DNA of 64,000 nucleotides from Myxococcota bacterium. GTDB taxonomy: Bacteria > Myxococcota > B64-G9. The notes below the pieces were generated by a model, which was not told where the DNA came from, did no database searches, and saw only the letters and a list, made by a program, of their open reading frames with translations. Positions 34,323 to 43,629 of the stretch are shown here, piece by piece; the first letter of the stretch is position 1, and each line of letters starts with the position of its first letter. The stretch spans positions 62,001 through 126,000 of the forward strand of contig JAKLGA010000006.1 in assembly GCA_022710975.1 (NCBI GenBank), in the 5' to 3' direction. Made by a program: the position numbers and the translations under genes.

Positions 34323-36329
34323 ATGGGCCAGGACCAGCCTCTGCTGGAGAGCGATCTCCGGCTGCTGTACGACCTGCTGCGCGACGCCACGCGGCGCTCG
34401 GATCTCAAGGGCCTCTTCCACGTGCTGTTCCGCGGGGGGCGCGAGGGCCTGGCCGCGCGGGAGGGCCTGATCGCCCGGCACAACCCGGTCACCAGCTCGC
34501 TGGAGATCAAGGTCAAGACCCCGGGCCGGCTCCAGGAGCGCGAGGATCTCCTGCTGGATGATCGCCCGCCCGTCGCGGCGCTGCTGACGCTGGCCGAGCC
34601 GCTGGTGCGCCGGGAGCCCGAGGGGTTCTTCTTCGCCGGCTCCGGGGTGCAGGTGGCCGCGCCCATCCCCGTGGACGCGGGCGCCTCCGGCATCCTGGTG
34701 CTGGAGGCGGAGGATCCCGAGGTGTTCCGGCCCGAGCGGCTGGCCTTCCTGCGGGCGCTGCTCGATCAGACCTCCAACGTCATCCGCACGCGCTCGAGCG
34801 TCGAGTCCTCGCGCCGCGAGGCGGCCGCCTGGTGGGAGGTCGGACGGCGCATGGTGAGCCCGGCCGACCTCGACGTCTCGGAGCTGAGCACGCTCCTCGG
34901 CCAGGTGCTGCAGCTGGCCATGGCCCGCACGAAGACCACCAACGGCATCATCCTGATGGCGGACGAGAAGTCCGGCGAGCTGGTCACCTACACGCAGGCG
35001 GTCATGGGCGACCTGATGTACCAGGTGCCCGACAAGATCCGCCGGCGCCAGCGGGCCCGCGCGTCGGGCATCGTCTTCCAGGTGCTGGACAGCAACAAGC
35101 CGTACCTCAGCAGCAACATCGAAACCGACCCGAACTACATCCCCCTGTTCAAGGGCATCAAGAGCCACTTGAGCGTGCCGATCTCCTTTCAGGACCGGTG
35201 CATCGGGGTGATCGTGGTCGAGTCCCCCGAGCCCAACGCCTTCACCCTCGAGGACCAGAAGGTGCTCGAGGAGCTGTCCAAGAACATCGTCACCCTGGTG
35301 CGGCGCGCGCAGCTCTACGAGGCCACGCGCGACGACAGCCCGGGCGGCGGCCGGGGCATCCTCATCCGCGGCCTGAGCCCCGAGTGGAAGGAGGTCGAGC
35401 ACCGCGTGGAGCGGGCCGCCTCGACCAACGCCACCGTCATCCTGCGCGGGGAGAGCGGCACGGGCAAGGAGCTGGTCGCCCACGCCATCCACTTCAACAG
35501 CAAGCGCCGCGAGCGCAAGCTGGTCGTGGTCAACTCGGCCGCCATCCCGGACCAGCTCCTGGAAAGCACCCTGTTCGGCCACGTGCGCGGGGCTTTCACC
35601 GGAGCCAGCTATGACCGGGTGGGGGAGTTCGAGAAGGCCGACGGCGGGACCATCTTCCTGGACGAGATCGGCGAGCTGAGCCTGCCGCTGCAGGCCAAGC
35701 TGCTGCGGGTGCTGCAGGCGGGCGAGATCCAGAAGGTCGGCTCCAACGAGGACGCCAAGCACGTGGACGTGCGGGTCATCGCGGCCACCAGCCGGGACCT
35801 GGAGGCCATGATGAAGGCCGGCCAGTTCCGGGAGGATCTCTACTACCGGCTGCACGTGGTGCCGATCTGGCTGCCGGCGCTGCGCCTGTTCAAGAAGTCG
35901 CTGCCCGGCATGGTCAAGTCCTTCATCGAGGAGGCGGCCCGGGAGTTCGACCGGCAGGTCACCGGCATCACCGCCGAGGCCATGGAGCTGCTGCTGCGCC
36001 ACGACTACCCGGGCAACGTGCGGGAGCTGCGCAACATCGTCGAGCAGGCCATCATCATGGCCCGCGGAGAGCTTATCGGCGTCGAGGATCTGCCCGCGCA
36101 GCTCGTCGCGGCGGTGTCCTCCGGCGGCGCCAGCCCGGTGTCCACCAACCGAGACTTCAAGTCGCGCAAGAAGGAGACCCTGGATCGCTTCGAGCGCGAG
36201 TACCTGCATGACCTGCTCAGCGAGGTGCGCGGCAACATCTCGCGGGCCTCCGAGATCTCGGGCATCAACCGGGTGAACTTCTACAAGCTGCTCCGACGCC
36301 ACGAGATCGAGTCGGCCACCTACCGCTGA
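34323..36329 (+). CDS. GAF-containing sigma-54-dependent activator (Fis family)
   Basis: A 668-residue bacterial enhancer-binding protein. Two GAF-type sensory regions fill about residues 1-150 and 175-335 (the second with GIIVFQVLDSNKPYLSS-type and PISFQDRCIGVIVVE motifs). The AAA+ core follows: Walker A GESGTGKE (376-383), GAFTGA (423-428) contacting sigma-54, Walker B GGTIFLDEIGE (about 439-449), and YYRLHVVPIWLPALR. The C-terminus ends with a Fis-type helix-turn-helix (GNISRASEISGINRVNFYKL). No receiver domain is present, so activity is probably set by a ligand of the GAF modules. It is 22 nt after the TPR lipoprotein gene, and may control promoters of the surface-protein genes around it; no clear -24/-12 site was found nearby. 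Confidence 0.93.
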   Translation: MGQDQPLLESDLRLLYDLLRDATRRSDLKGLFHVLFRGGREGLAAREGLIARHNPVTSSLEIKVKTPGRLQEREDLLLDDRPPVAALLTLAEPLVRREPEGFFFAGSGVQVAAPIPVDAGASGILVLEAEDPEVFRPERLAFLRALLDQTSNVIRTRSSVESSRREAAAWWEVGRRMVSPADLDVSELSTLLGQVLQLAMARTKTTNGIILMADEKSGELVTYTQAVMGDLMYQVPDKIRRRQRARASGIVFQVLDSNKPYLSSNIETDPNYIPLFKGIKSHLSVPISFQDRCIGVIVVESPEPNAFTLEDQKVLEELSKNIVTLVRRAQLYEATRDDSPGGGRGILIRGLSPEWKEVEHRVERAASTNATVILRGESGTGKELVAHAIHFNSKRRERKLVVVNSAAIPDQLLESTLFGHVRGAFTGASYDRVGEFEKADGGTIFLDEIGELSLPLQAKLLRVLQAGEIQKVGSNEDAKHVDVRVIAATSRDLEAMMKAGQFREDLYYRLHVVPIWLPALRLFKKSLPGMVKSFIEEAAREFDRQVTGITAEAMELLLRHDYPGNVRELRNIVEQAIIMARGELIGVEDLPAQLVAAVSSGGASPVSTNRDFKSRKKETLDRFEREYLHDLLSEVRGNISRASEISGINRVNFYKLLRRHEIESATYR

Positions 36330-36339
36330 GCCCGCCAGC

Positions 36340-36368
36340 TTCCAGAAACCCTGATTTTCTAGTAGAGT
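36340..36368 (+). promoter_or_regulatory. Candidate promoter of the MopE-like lipoprotein gene
   Basis: TTCCAG (36340-36345), 17-nt spacer, TAGAGT (36363-36368), 33 nt before the ATG. The -10 resembles the TAGAAT boxes upstream of the other two large lipoprotein genes. Confidence 0.5.
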
Positions 36369-36400
36369 GGGACAACTCGATCCGACGGAGGTCCCTGACC

Positions 36401-39400
36401 ATGCGACACGCAGTCAAGGTCGGCTGGCTGATCCTGTCCGCCCTGGCCCTGCTCCAGTCCGCCTGCGGGAGCGGCGCCTCGCCGGCGCAGGACTCGGGCG
36501 TCATCCTGTGCACCGGAGACGCGCAGTGCCCCGTGGGCATGTTCTGCAACGACGGGATCTGCCAGGAGCGGGTGGACGGGAGCGGCTGCGCCACCGATCA
36601 GGATTGCCCCGCGGGGCAGCGCTGCAACCTGACCTCCGGGCAGTGCGTGGACGAGCAGCAGGACGGCGGCGAGGACGGCGCGGACGGAGGCGAGGACGGC
36701 GCGGACGGGACCGACGGCGGGGACGAGCTGCCCGGGGAGTGTGAGCCCGACCAGGTGCGCGACTGCGGCCCGCTCACCAAGGTGGGCGAGTGCGACTTCG
36801 GCGTGGAGAGCTGCCAGGGCGGGCAGTGGAGCGGGGTGTGCGTGGGGGCGGTCTACCCCCAGAACGAGCTGTGCGACGGGCTGGACAACGACTGCGACGG
36901 GGACACGCCGCTCGACGAGCTGGATCAGGACGAGGACGGTTTCCGGGTGTGCGCCGGCGACTGCGCCGACCTGGCTCCTGAGGTGAACCCGGACGCCTCC
37001 GAACTGCCCTGCAACGGTCTGGACGACGACTGCGACCCGGTGACCGCGGACTTCGCCGACGCGGACAGCGACGGCGCGAACTCCTGCGACGACTGCGACG
37101 ACGACGACCCCGACGTCCACCCGGGCGCGACCGAGATCCCCTGCGACGGCCTGGACAACGACTGCGCGCTCGCCACCCCCGACGGCCCCGACCTCGACGG
37201 GGACGGGATCAGCTCCTGCGCCGGCGACTGCGACGACAACGACCCCGAGCGTTTCCCCGGGAACACGGAGCTGGCCTGCAACCACAAGGACGACGACTGC
37301 GCGCCGCTCACCTTGGATGACCCCGATTCGACAGACGCGGACGGAGACCTCTACACGGTGGGCTGCGGCGGGGACTGCAATGACGGTGACAACGCAGTGC
37401 ATCCGGGCGCTCAGGAGGTCGAGTGCGACGGCATCGACAACGACTGCAACCCAGCCACGGGTGATGATCCCGACCCGGCGGACGTGGACGACGATGGCTA
37501 CACGGTGGGTTGCGGACAGGACTGCCGGGACGATCTCGCAGGCGTGCACCCCGGCGCGAGTGAGATCGGCTGCAACAGCCTGGACGACGACTGCGACGCC
37601 GCCACGCAGGACGACCCCCAGGACGGCGATCTCGACGGCGTGACGCTGTGCCAGGGCGACTGCGACGACGATGACAACGAGGTCTACCCTGCCCACCCGG
37701 AGGTGCCATGCAACGGCAAGAACGACGACTGCGACCTGGCCACCGCGGACGGCCCCGACGCTGATTTCGATGGGGTCAGCGCCTGCGGCGGAGACTGCGA
37801 CGACAACGACGCAGCGGTCTACCCTGGCCACGAAGAGTGGACCTGCGACGGCAAGGACAACGACTGTGATCTGGTGAACACCCCGGACGATCCCAACGCG
37901 GACGGCGATCCGGTCAGCCTCTGCGCCGGTGACTGCGACGATTTGAACCCGCTCCGCTACCCTGGCAACACGGAGACCACCTGCAACGGCAGGGACGATG
38001 ACTGCAACAACGGCACACCGGACAACCCCAACGTGGATGGGGATCCGGTCAACCTGTGCTCGGGCGACTGCGACGACAGCGACGCCCAGGTGTACCCCGG
38101 CAACCCGGAGATCGCTTGCGACGGCAGGAACAACGACTGCAACGACGCCAGCCTCGATCGGCCAAACACGGACGGGGACGCGGTGGGCCTGTGCGACGGC
38201 GACTGCAACGACAACAACGCCGACATCTACCCGGGCCACGCAGAGGTGATGTGCAATACCCTCAACGATGACTGCAGCGACGCGACCCCGGATGATCGCA
38301 ACCAGGACGGCGACCCGGTGAGCGAGTGTGGCGGGGATTGCGACGACACCGACAACCAGATGTACCCGGGCAACACCGAGACCCCGTGCGATGGCAAGAA
38401 CAACGACTGCAACGAGGCGACCACGGACACACCCAACGCGGACGGCGACCCCGTGGGGCAATGCGCCGGGGACTGCAATGACAACGACCCGCAGGTCTAC
38501 CCGGGCAACCCGGAGGTCACCTGCGACGGCAAGAACAACGACTGCAACCCCGGAACGCCCGACCGCCCCAACGTCGACGAGGATCCGGTGGGCCTGTGCG
38601 ATGGCGACTGCGACGACAACAACCCGCAGCGCTACCCCGGTAACGTCGAGACCACCTGCGACAGCCTGGACAACGACTGCAACGCCGCCACGCTGGACAA
38701 CCCGAACGCGGACGCGGATCCGGTGACCCTGTGCGCCGGGGACTGCAACGACGGCGACGCGGCCATCTACCCGGGCCACGTGGAGACGCCCTGCGACGGC
38801 AAGAACAACGACTGCAACCTGGGCACACCCGACCAGCCCAACGCCGACGGCGACGCGGTGGGCTTCTGCTTCGGCGACTGCAACGACAACGACCCCGCCA
38901 TCTACCCGGGCCACGCGGAGATCTGCGACCGCAAGGACAACGATTGCGATGGCCTGGTCGATCGGACCGGCGCTGACGGGGTGTGCCCGATCGGTGAGCT
39001 GTGCGATATTCCCGCGGCCGCCGGGGAGGAGCAGTGCGCCGCGCCGCTCTACTGCCAGCACAACGGGGCCGACAACACCAACCGCTGCACGCACTGGTGC
39101 AACAACTCCTTCGACCTGCCCGGCGACTCGGACGGGGTGCACGAGTGCCCCGCGGGTTACGGCTGTGAGGCCTACTCGAACACCGACTCGGCCGGCTTCT
39201 GCTGGACGGCCCCTGGCAGCGTCCTGACCGGCCGGGCCTGCACCCTCGACACCGACTGCAAGAGCGGCTGGTGCACGGACATCGGCGGCGGGGTGATGCG
39301 CTGCAGCGACGTGTGCGCCAAGGACGCCGACTGCATGCAGGACGCGACCACGATGAGCTGGCGCTGCGTCCTGTACGAGATCACCAGCCCGAACGGCACC

Positions 39401-39853
39401 ATGGTCCACGGCCTGTGCTTCCCGCAGGCCGGGACCGGCAGCACGGGGGCCGCCTGCGGCGCGCACAGCGACTGCCGGGACGGCTTCTGCAACCCCTACA
39501 GCGGCGAGTGCATGAACCTGTGCAGCGTCGAGGGCGACTGCACTTCGCCCTACATGTGCGACTGGTGGCCGGGCACGGACTACTCGGCCGACGCCGGCGA
39601 GTCCACCTTCAAGGCGTGCTGGGACTACTGGGGGACGCGCGGCGTTCGCACGTTCGGCCAGACCTGCACCGTCAACCTGGGCGCGATCTACAGCTCCCAG
39701 TGCTCCAGCGGCCTGTGCTTCGACTTCGATGGGGCCGGGACGAAGTGTGGGCAGTTCTGCAACCTGGACACGGACTGCCAGGCCGGCTACAGGTGCGACT
39801 TCTTCTTCACCTACGGGGACACCGGCCTGATCCGGGCCTGTCAGCCCGAGTGA
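36401..39853 (+). CDS. Large lipoprotein with MopE-like Asp/Cys repeats
   Basis: A 1150-residue lipoprotein (signal VGWLILSALALLQSAC, lipobox LQSAC). The N-terminal module carries two short Cys-rich units (SGVILCTGDAQCPVGMFC and CATDQDCPAGQRC), then an Asp/Gly spacer. Residues about 155-855 hold some 15 repeats of the MopE / putative-metal-binding type, each with DNDC..., D-x-D-x-D and GDCDDNDxxVYPG motifs. The C-terminal third is another Cys-rich region with units like CTLDTDCKSGWCTD and CNLDTDCQAGYRCDF. Methylococcus MopE binds copper, but most repeats of this class are probably calcium-stabilised and Cys-paired. A surface or outer-membrane location is likely. Its N-terminal module is shared with the two other giant lipoproteins of the window. 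Confidence 0.87.
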   Translation: MRHAVKVGWLILSALALLQSACGSGASPAQDSGVILCTGDAQCPVGMFCNDGICQERVDGSGCATDQDCPAGQRCNLTSGQCVDEQQDGGEDGADGGEDGADGTDGGDELPGECEPDQVRDCGPLTKVGECDFGVESCQGGQWSGVCVGAVYPQNELCDGLDNDCDGDTPLDELDQDEDGFRVCAGDCADLAPEVNPDASELPCNGLDDDCDPVTADFADADSDGANSCDDCDDDDPDVHPGATEIPCDGLDNDCALATPDGPDLDGDGISSCAGDCDDNDPERFPGNTELACNHKDDDCAPLTLDDPDSTDADGDLYTVGCGGDCNDGDNAVHPGAQEVECDGIDNDCNPATGDDPDPADVDDDGYTVGCGQDCRDDLAGVHPGASEIGCNSLDDDCDAATQDDPQDGDLDGVTLCQGDCDDDDNEVYPAHPEVPCNGKNDDCDLATADGPDADFDGVSACGGDCDDNDAAVYPGHEEWTCDGKDNDCDLVNTPDDPNADGDPVSLCAGDCDDLNPLRYPGNTETTCNGRDDDCNNGTPDNPNVDGDPVNLCSGDCDDSDAQVYPGNPEIACDGRNNDCNDASLDRPNTDGDAVGLCDGDCNDNNADIYPGHAEVMCNTLNDDCSDATPDDRNQDGDPVSECGGDCDDTDNQMYPGNTETPCDGKNNDCNEATTDTPNADGDPVGQCAGDCNDNDPQVYPGNPEVTCDGKNNDCNPGTPDRPNVDEDPVGLCDGDCDDNNPQRYPGNVETTCDSLDNDCNAATLDNPNADADPVTLCAGDCNDGDAAIYPGHVETPCDGKNNDCNLGTPDQPNADGDAVGFCFGDCNDNDPAIYPGHAEICDRKDNDCDGLVDRTGADGVCPIGELCDIPAAAGEEQCAAPLYCQHNGADNTNRCTHWCNNSFDLPGDSDGVHECPAGYGCEAYSNTDSAGFCWTAPGSVLTGRACTLDTDCKSGWCTDIGGGVMRCSDVCAKDADCMQDATTMSWRCVLYEITSPNGTMVHGLCFPQAGTGSTGAACGAHSDCRDGFCNPYSGECMNLCSVEGDCTSPYMCDWWPGTDYSADAGESTFKACWDYWGTRGVRTFGQTCTVNLGAIYSSQCSSGLCFDFDGAGTKCGQFCNLDTDCQAGYRCDFFFTYGDTGLIRACQPE
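36869..38964 (+). repeat. MopE-like protein repeats (about 15, roughly 135 bp late in the array)
   Basis: Around 15 GDC(D/N)D-centred units run in tandem. In the second half the spacing is regular at 135 bp (45 residues), for example GDC codons near 38334, 38469, 38604, 38739 and 38874. DNA identity between late units is high, while early units are shorter and more diverged, suggesting growth of the array at its 3' side. Confidence 0.85.
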
Positions 39854-39869
39854 TTCGGCGGAGCGCGCG

Positions 39870-40481
39870 ATGCTAGAGCACATCCACCGCATCGTCCACG
39901 ACTGCTTCCGCATCGACGGGCCGGTGGTGATCTACACCGACCCGTTCCACCTGCCGGACGGGCTGCCCCGGGCCGATCTGGTGCTCATCTCGCACGACCA
40001 CTACGATCACTGCTCGCCCGAGGACCTCGCCAAGCTGGCCAAGCCGGACACGGTCTACGTCGCCATCGAGGCCTGCCGGAAGGCCCTGGCCAAGCTCCCG
40101 GGCAAGGTCCAGGTGGTGAAGCCAGGCGACCGCCTCGAGGTCAAGGGCGTGGCCATCCAGGCCGTGCCGGCCTACAACGTGGACAAGAAGTTCCACCCCA
40201 GGGCGGCCGGCCACGTGGGCTACATCTTCACCGCCCACGGCAAGCGCCTGTACTTCGCCGGCGACACCGACCACATCCCGGAGATGAGGTCCTTCCAGGT
40301 TGACGTGGCCCTGCTGCCCGTGTCCGGCACCTATGTGATGACCGCCGAGGAGGCCGTGGCCGCCGCGGCGGATCTGCATCCCGAGGTGACCATCCCCATG
40401 CACTACGGCGAGATCGTCGGCGACCCGGGCGACGCCGCCCGCTTCCAGAAGCTCAACCCAGGCCGGAGCGTGATCAAGTAG
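39870..40481 (+). CDS. Metallo-beta-lactamase-fold hydrolase (UPF0173-like)
   Basis: A 203-residue cytosolic hydrolase with the metal-binding motif HDHYDH (residues 42-47), a further GDTDHIPEM (Asp ligand) and MHYGEIVGD near the C-terminus (His ligand). These features are typical of the L-ascorbate-6-phosphate-lactonase/UPF0173 branch of metallo-beta-lactamases, whose substrate is often unknown. The start lies 17 nt after the preceding stop, so it may be co-transcribed with the lipoprotein gene. It converges on the PilZ gene, their ends being adjacent (40481 and 40482). Confidence 0.9.
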   Translation: MLEHIHRIVHDCFRIDGPVVIYTDPFHLPDGLPRADLVLISHDHYDHCSPEDLAKLAKPDTVYVAIEACRKALAKLPGKVQVVKPGDRLEVKGVAIQAVPAYNVDKKFHPRAAGHVGYIFTAHGKRLYFAGDTDHIPEMRSFQVDVALLPVSGTYVMTAEEAVAAAADLHPEVTIPMHYGEIVGDPGDAARFQKLNPGRSVIK

Positions 40482-41693
40482 TCAGGTGGGGACGGGGGGA
40501 TCTCCGTCGGGCGCCAGCAGCAGGCTCCGGAGGTAGGCCCGCAGCCGCTCCTGGGCGTCGGGCTTCAAGTTCAGGAAGCTCGCGCCGACGCCCGGCACGC
40601 GCTGGGGCGCGGCCGGATCCGGCAGCACGCGGCGGACCACCTCGCAGGCCAGGTTCAGGGCGGGCTGCCCACCGGGGGACTCGAACGCCACCTCGATGCG
40701 CTCGCCCGGGCTGAGCGGATCCAGGCTCTGCAGGAAGACCCCGGAGCGCGAGATGTCGCGAGAGAAGGTCAGCCGCGCGCGGTCGAGCCCCAGGGAGCGG
40801 AACTGCACCGGGATGCGGCGTTTCAGGCGGGCGTGCAGGCGGCGCCCCTCGGCGTCCGTGGTCATGCCCCGCAACCCCAGGGCCTGGACGGCGATGAACC
40901 GCAGCAGCGCCCTGGTGGCGGCGGGCGGCGCGTCCACGAACTGGAAGGCGACCGACACCTGGCTCGCGCCAGGCCCCGGGCTGACGCGCACCAGCCGGCC
41001 CAGCAGGGAGAGGGGACGCCGCAGGCCGGGCAGCGCCAGGCTCAGCTGGTAGGGCGTGTCGGCGCTCAGGCCGGAGAGCTGCGCGCCCCCGATCGCCAGC
41101 AAGCCCAGCGAGCCGAGATCCTCGGTCACCAGCTCCCAGGACTCGCCGCCGGGGCTGCGCACGCCGAGCGCCAGCCTGGACGACAGGCGGGGGCTGCGGC
41201 GCCGCTCCAGCAGGTTGGCCCGCACCACGTCGCGCACGAGCTGGTAGACCAGGGACTTCTGCTCGTAGTCGAGCCCCACGAAGCGCACGCCCATCCCGCT
41301 CCCGGCGGGCCCGCCCGCGCGGACCAGGTTGACCACCACGCCCTGCACGCGGAAGCGGAAGCCGCGCCGCTCGAGCGAGATCTCGAGCTCCAGCGGCGTG
41401 CCCTCGGGCAGGGGAGAATCGGTGGCGATGAACAGCCCGCCTTCGCCCAGCACGGAGATGTACCGATCGCGCATCTCGTCGCTGGTCCAGAAGCGGACCT
41501 CCATGTTCACTGGCGCGCGCAGGTGTTCGCGACGGTCGGAGGACGGGTCGGTGGGGCGCTGGAAGAGCGCCTCCTCGATCTCGTTGCGCAGGTGCTTGAG
41601 GCTGGTGCGCTCGAGGTCGCTCAGCGCCTCCGGCTGGTCGTGCCGGCGCTGGTTGAGGGCCTCGAAGGCCTCGAGCATGCTGTTGTAGCTCAT
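40482..41693 (-). CDS. Multi-PilZ-domain protein
   Basis: A 403-residue cytosolic protein with three PilZ-like segments: about residues 52-150 (RREHLRAPVNMEVRFW, SVLGEGGLFIATD), a degenerate middle one (about 185-275), and about 298-395 (RRIPVQFRSLGLDRA, SRDISRSGVFLQS). The first and last keep the Arg-rich start and the (D/N)xSxxG-type turn needed for c-di-GMP binding; the middle lacks a clear motif. ATG 41693 (MSYNSML) is preferred over GTG 41705 because the mapped promoter at 41720-41748 would leave only a few bases of leader for the latter. A divergent single-domain PilZ gene shares the upstream region. Confidence 0.83.
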   Translation of the reverse strand: MSYNSMLEAFEALNQRRHDQPEALSDLERTSLKHLRNEIEEALFQRPTDPSSDRREHLRAPVNMEVRFWTSDEMRDRYISVLGEGGLFIATDSPLPEGTPLELEISLERRGFRFRVQGVVVNLVRAGGPAGSGMGVRFVGLDYEQKSLVYQLVRDVVRANLLERRRSPRLSSRLALGVRSPGGESWELVTEDLGSLGLLAIGGAQLSGLSADTPYQLSLALPGLRRPLSLLGRLVRVSPGPGASQVSVAFQFVDAPPAATRALLRFIAVQALGLRGMTTDAEGRRLHARLKRRIPVQFRSLGLDRARLTFSRDISRSGVFLQSLDPLSPGERIEVAFESPGGQPALNLACEVVRRVLPDPAAPQRVPGVGASFLNLKPDAQERLRAYLRSLLLAPDGDPPVPT

Positions 41694-41719
41694 CCGCGAT
41701 TCCACTCCCCGAGGCCGGT

Positions 41720-41748
41720 ACCCTAGCCGAATCCAGGAGGCGAGTCAA
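41720..41748 (-). promoter_or_regulatory. Promoter of the multi-PilZ gene
   Basis: On the minus strand, TTGACT, a 17-nt spacer and TAGGGT, placed about 25 nt before the ATG at 41693. It lies in a 184-nt divergent intergenic region. Confidence 0.7.
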
Positions 41749-41805
41749 CCGGGTAGTTCGTTGTCCTTTGAAAAAATAGAGAATTATGCGGGATAAGGAG
41801 GAAAT

Positions 41806-41834
41806 TTGACGGGTATTCACGTGTAGGATAAGGT
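41806..41834 (+). promoter_or_regulatory. Promoter of the single-PilZ gene
   Basis: TTGACG (41806-41811), 17-nt spacer, TAAGGT (41829-41834), in an AT-rich stretch (41755-41830). It leaves a leader of about 37 nt before the ATG at 41878, which has GGAGGT at 41868-41873. Confidence 0.6.
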
Positions 41835-41877
41835 GGTCCACAGGATGACACGCAAGGTTCGAAACCCGGAGGTAGCC

Positions 41878-42213
41878 ATGGCGAGCACGGAGCTGGAGCG
41901 CAGGGTGGAGGATCGCAAGCCGCTGGACATCTACCTGAACAAGCTGGTGGGAGACCACCCGTTCATGGTCCGCGCGGCGGACATCTCGACCACCGGGATC
42001 TACCTCCACAAGCTCATCGAACCGACTCTGCCCGAGGGTTCGATGGTCAGCCTGGAGTTCCAGCTGCCGAACTCCGATGAGGTGATCTGGGCCCGAGGCA
42101 CGGTGATGCGCGAGGCCCAGCGCTGGGGCACCGAGGGGATCGGCGTGTGGTTCACGATCCTGCCCAGGGCCTTCCGCCGCATCATCGAGGGGTACGTGGC
42201 CCAGGCCGCCTAG
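41878..42213 (+). CDS. Single-domain PilZ protein
   Basis: A 111-residue cytosolic PilZ protein of the short myxobacterial type. It shows ERRVEDRKPLDIYLNKLVGD, the turn ADISTTGIYLHKL and EGIGVWFTIL. The Arg residues before the barrel and the DxSxxG-like DISTTG suit c-di-GMP binding. The start is set by GGAGGT 4 nt before ATG. It is divergent from the multi-PilZ gene and convergent with the M20 peptidase gene, whose stop is 28 nt away. Confidence 0.88.
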   Translation: MASTELERRVEDRKPLDIYLNKLVGDHPFMVRAADISTTGIYLHKLIEPTLPEGSMVSLEFQLPNSDEVIWARGTVMREAQRWGTEGIGVWFTILPRAFRRIIEGYVAQAA

Positions 42214-42241
42214 GAGCTCGGGCCCGGCTCCCGGGGCCCTG

Positions 42242-43492
42242 TCAGGCCTTCCCCAGGAAGAGGTGCGCGAAGACCTTCGCGTCCTCCACCATGTTGGCGA
42301 TCACGCAGTACTCGTCGGGCTGGTGGGCCAGGTCGTCCATGGTGGACCAGACCACGGCCGGGATGCCCTTGCGGCGGAAGAGGGCCGCCACGGTGCCGCC
42401 ACCGATGCCCATGGGCTTGGCCTGGACGCCGCGCACCTCCTCGACCGCGCGGGCCAGGGCCTTCACCACGGGGGCGTCCACGGAGGTGGCCGGCGCGGCC
42501 TCCGCCGACTGGGCGCTCTGGACCTGGATCTTCACCTGGAACTCCCGCTCCACCTCGCGCAGCACGCGCTCCACGACCGCGTGCACCTCGCGCAGCGGTA
42601 CGTCGGGCAGCACCCGGCAATCGAAGAACAGCTTCTCGTCGCCCGGGATGGTGTTGATGTTGGGGACGTTGGCGTCGTGCCGGGTGGGCTCGAAGGTGGA
42701 GCGGGGCGGGTCGAACACCTCGTCGCGACCCGAGAAGGTCCCGTTCAGGGCCTGGTCCAGCCGCACGGTCAGGTGCGCGGCGGCCCGGGCGGCGTTCACC
42801 CCCTGATCGGGCGTGGACGCGTGGACCTGCTTGCCCTGGACGGTGAGCTCCAGCCACAGGATGGACTTCTCGGCCACCTCCAGCATGCTGCCATCGGGGT
42901 TGCCGGCGTCGGGCACGACCACCAGATCGTCGGGCTGGAACAGGTCGGGTGCGGCCTCGAGCACGTGGTCGATGCCGAAGCGTGAGCCGGTCTCCTCGTC
43001 GGCCACCAGGATGAGCGCCACGTCCCTGGGAGGGGTCACGCCCGAGTCCTTCAGCGCGCGCAGGGCGAACAGCGCCGAGACCAGACCCTGCTGGTTGTCC
43101 TCGACCCCGCGACCAAAGATTTTTCCTTCTTTGACGGTGGCTTTCCATGGATCTGTCGACCACTTCTTGAGATCTCCGGCGGGCACCACATCCATGTGAG
43201 CCATGACCCAGATCGTGGGCCGGGCCGCCTTGCCGGCCAGCCGCACCACGAGGTTCGGACGGGTGCCCTCCGGCACCCTGGGATCGGCAGCGTTGTACTC
43301 CTGGATGTCGTTGAGCCCCCAGCCCTCGAGGAGGTTCCGCAGGTACAGCGCCCGCGCCCACTCGCCCTTGCCGCCGCTCTCGGGACCGAGCGCCTGGATG
43401 GCCGTGAGCTCCTGCTGCACGGCCACCATCTCGTCCGTCCAGGTCGCGATCAGCTTGGTGATCTCGCCGAACGAACCCTTCTTCGTGCCCAT
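42242..43492 (-). CDS. M20-family metallopeptidase
   Basis: A 416-residue zinc aminoacylase/peptidase of the ArgE/DapE/ACY1 (M20) family. Visible active-site elements: HMD (H99, D101), GRGVEDNQQG (D132 bridging), ADEETGS (E166 general base, E167 zinc), VPDAGNPDG, and a late His (DLAHQPDEY). The dimerisation domain lies between about residues 215 and 310. ATG 43492 is preferred over upstream codons because AGGGAGGAGG precedes it. M20 enzymes of this size act as di/tripeptidases or N-acyl amino-acid deacylases; substrate is unknown. Codons around 43108-43160 are unusually AT-rich. The 137 nt to the divergent glycosyltransferase gene hold no clear promoter. Confidence 0.92.
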   Translation of the reverse strand: MGTKKGSFGEITKLIATWTDEMVAVQQELTAIQALGPESGGKGEWARALYLRNLLEGWGLNDIQEYNAADPRVPEGTRPNLVVRLAGKAARPTIWVMAHMDVVPAGDLKKWSTDPWKATVKEGKIFGRGVEDNQQGLVSALFALRALKDSGVTPPRDVALILVADEETGSRFGIDHVLEAAPDLFQPDDLVVVPDAGNPDGSMLEVAEKSILWLELTVQGKQVHASTPDQGVNAARAAAHLTVRLDQALNGTFSGRDEVFDPPRSTFEPTRHDANVPNINTIPGDEKLFFDCRVLPDVPLREVHAVVERVLREVEREFQVKIQVQSAQSAEAAPATSVDAPVVKALARAVEEVRGVQAKPMGIGGGTVAALFRRKGIPAVVWSTMDDLAHQPDEYCVIANMVEDAKVFAHLFLGKA

Positions 43493-43629
43493 GGCTCTGC
43501 CTCCTCCCTGGAATGGCCGCCAGGCTAGCGCGCTGTCCGCCCGCATTCAAGCCCCCTGCCGGCCTGGTCATGGAGTCGCCGCGGCCTGGGCTCTGGCCTC
43601 GGCGGACGCCGGGAGGTACGCTCGGCGGA

